64,000 nt of DNA, taken from positions 62,001 through 126,000 of the forward strand of contig NZ_MDJS01000004.1 in NCBI RefSeq assembly GCF_001705515.1. Reading direction: 5' to 3'. This stretch comes from Mucilaginibacter sp. PPCGB 2223 (GTDB lineage Bacteria > Bacteroidota > Bacteroidia > Sphingobacteriales > Sphingobacteriaceae). The position numbers and the translations under genes were made by a program. The notes under the pieces were generated by a model. It saw nothing but the letters and a program-made list of their open reading frames with translations, was not told where the DNA came from and searched no databases. Within the stretch, counting starts at the first letter, position 1; the number at the start of each line of letters is the position of its first letter. This document shows positions 63,643-64,000 of this stretch, piece after piece.

Positions 63643-64000
63643 TTAAAGTGTTTTCCGGTACGATGACCGGCTCTCTTTCAGTGTCATTATCCCCCGTTCC
63701 GTTTCTTTTTTAACCCGCACCAGCAAACCTTCCTCGTCGTATTCATAAAAAGTGGCAAAACCATTTTCGTCTATTTCTGCCATCAGGCGCATATTTTTAT
63801 CGTTGTAGGCGTAAGTTTTCAGGTGCGAATTAAAAGGGTGCATCCTGATATCATCGATATGCACATTGGATGTCGTAGGAGATACCTGCATCGTAAACGG
63901 AGTGCTTAACATAAAGCTGCCCAATGTAAATGTACCTTCAACCAGTTTCCAGCCTTCAACGGTAGCTTTACGCGTCAGGGTAACCGGGCTGCCGTTAATC
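63643..64000 (-). CDS. C-terminal end of a large YD-repeat-like protein (partial)
   Basis: The reading frame is open to the window edge, so only the last 118 residues are visible. It ends with RMHPFNSHLKTYAYNDKNMR, an EIDENGFATFYEYDEEGLLV segment and KKETERGIMTLKESRSSY. The tandem Tyr-Asp-type pieces are like RHS/YD repeats. A TTG at 63924 could look like a start, but conserved-looking sequence upstream (VEGWKLVEGTFTLGSFM) argues that the gene simply continues. It is the first visible gene of the operon that includes the LolA-like protein, RHS toxin and immunity gene. Confidence 0.75.
   Translation of the reverse strand, partial: INGSPVTLTRKATVEGWKLVEGTFTLGSFMLSTPFTMQVSPTTSNVHIDDIRMHPFNSHLKTYAYNDKNMRLMAEIDENGFATFYEYDEEGLLVRVKKETERGIMTLKESRSSYRKTL

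Noticed and set aside
63643-63924. A complete 93-residue gene starting at TTG 63924
   Set aside because: The frame is open and protein-like up to the window edge, so the visible part is the end of a larger gene.

Overview
The window looks like a chromosomal segment of a Bacteroidota bacterium of the Sphingobacteriaceae type; Mucilaginibacter or a close relative is my best guess from protein style, not a proven assignment. The signs are outer-membrane beta-barrel and SusC-like receptors, DUF4249, DUF4142 and DUF6443/RHS proteins, a LytS/LytTR pair, a fused alpha/beta 2-oxoacid dehydrogenase E1, no Shine-Dalgarno pattern, and several promoters fitting the Bacteroidota consensus TTTG-N19-21-TAnnTTTG. 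Most of the window has ordinary housekeeping composition. The right end (about 52.6-55 kb, plus an island near 59 kb) is visibly AT-rich and looks acquired.

Layout: 0.1-3.3 kb, secreted protein and an MG2/TonB-plug protein (minus). 3.4-6.1 kb, dcd, then a phosphopantetheinyl transferase-lipB-SGNH lipase operon. 6.1-7.1 kb, an Xre-RES toxin-antitoxin pair behind a 24-bp palindrome. 7.2-9.4 kb, serine deaminase and a CD225/DUF2752 pair. 9.4-16.3 kb, the RDD / SpoIIM / DUF4129 / DUF4350 / MoxR / DUF58 island. 16.5-25.3 kb, mscS and the minus-strand block miaB-sigma54 activator-lptE-TPR-secG-groES-groEL. 25.5-32.5 kb, an AsmA-like protein, a DUF4198 protein, the E1 dehydrogenase, a DUF6438 protein and a SprT-like protein. 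32.5-38.8 kb, feoAB with a clear promoter/operator, an outer-membrane barrel, and a gcvH-vanZ-small lipoprotein operon. 39-46 kb, DUF4142, a CXXCH lipoprotein, a Gfo/Idh oxidoreductase, a thioredoxin-like protein and a second barrel. 46-52.3 kb, a LytS/LytR pair next to an STN-type TonB receptor and DUF4249 lipoprotein, then a lipoprotein. 52.5 kb, tRNA-Val with promoter and terminator. 52.6-53.4 kb, a repeat-rich gap. 53.4-64 kb, a minus-strand operon: the end of a large YD-repeat-like protein, a LolA-like periplasmic protein, a 2890-residue RHS protein and a small AT-rich probable immunity gene.

The most distinctive system is the RHS operon. The giant secreted RHS protein ends in a variable module of about 275 residues whose last part resembles a GIY-YIG/URI nuclease, and an unrecognised AT-rich gene lies 7 bp downstream as candidate immunity factor. 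The RHS gene also holds an internal AT-rich island and a LamG-like domain. The gap downstream holds three copies of a 22-bp repeat around a strong terminator. Other points of note are a 45-residue lipoprotein overlapping vanZ, the feoAB inverted-repeat operator, a consensus promoter only 4 nt from the mscS start codon, the Xre-RES palindrome, and several inverted-repeat elements in gaps between genes.
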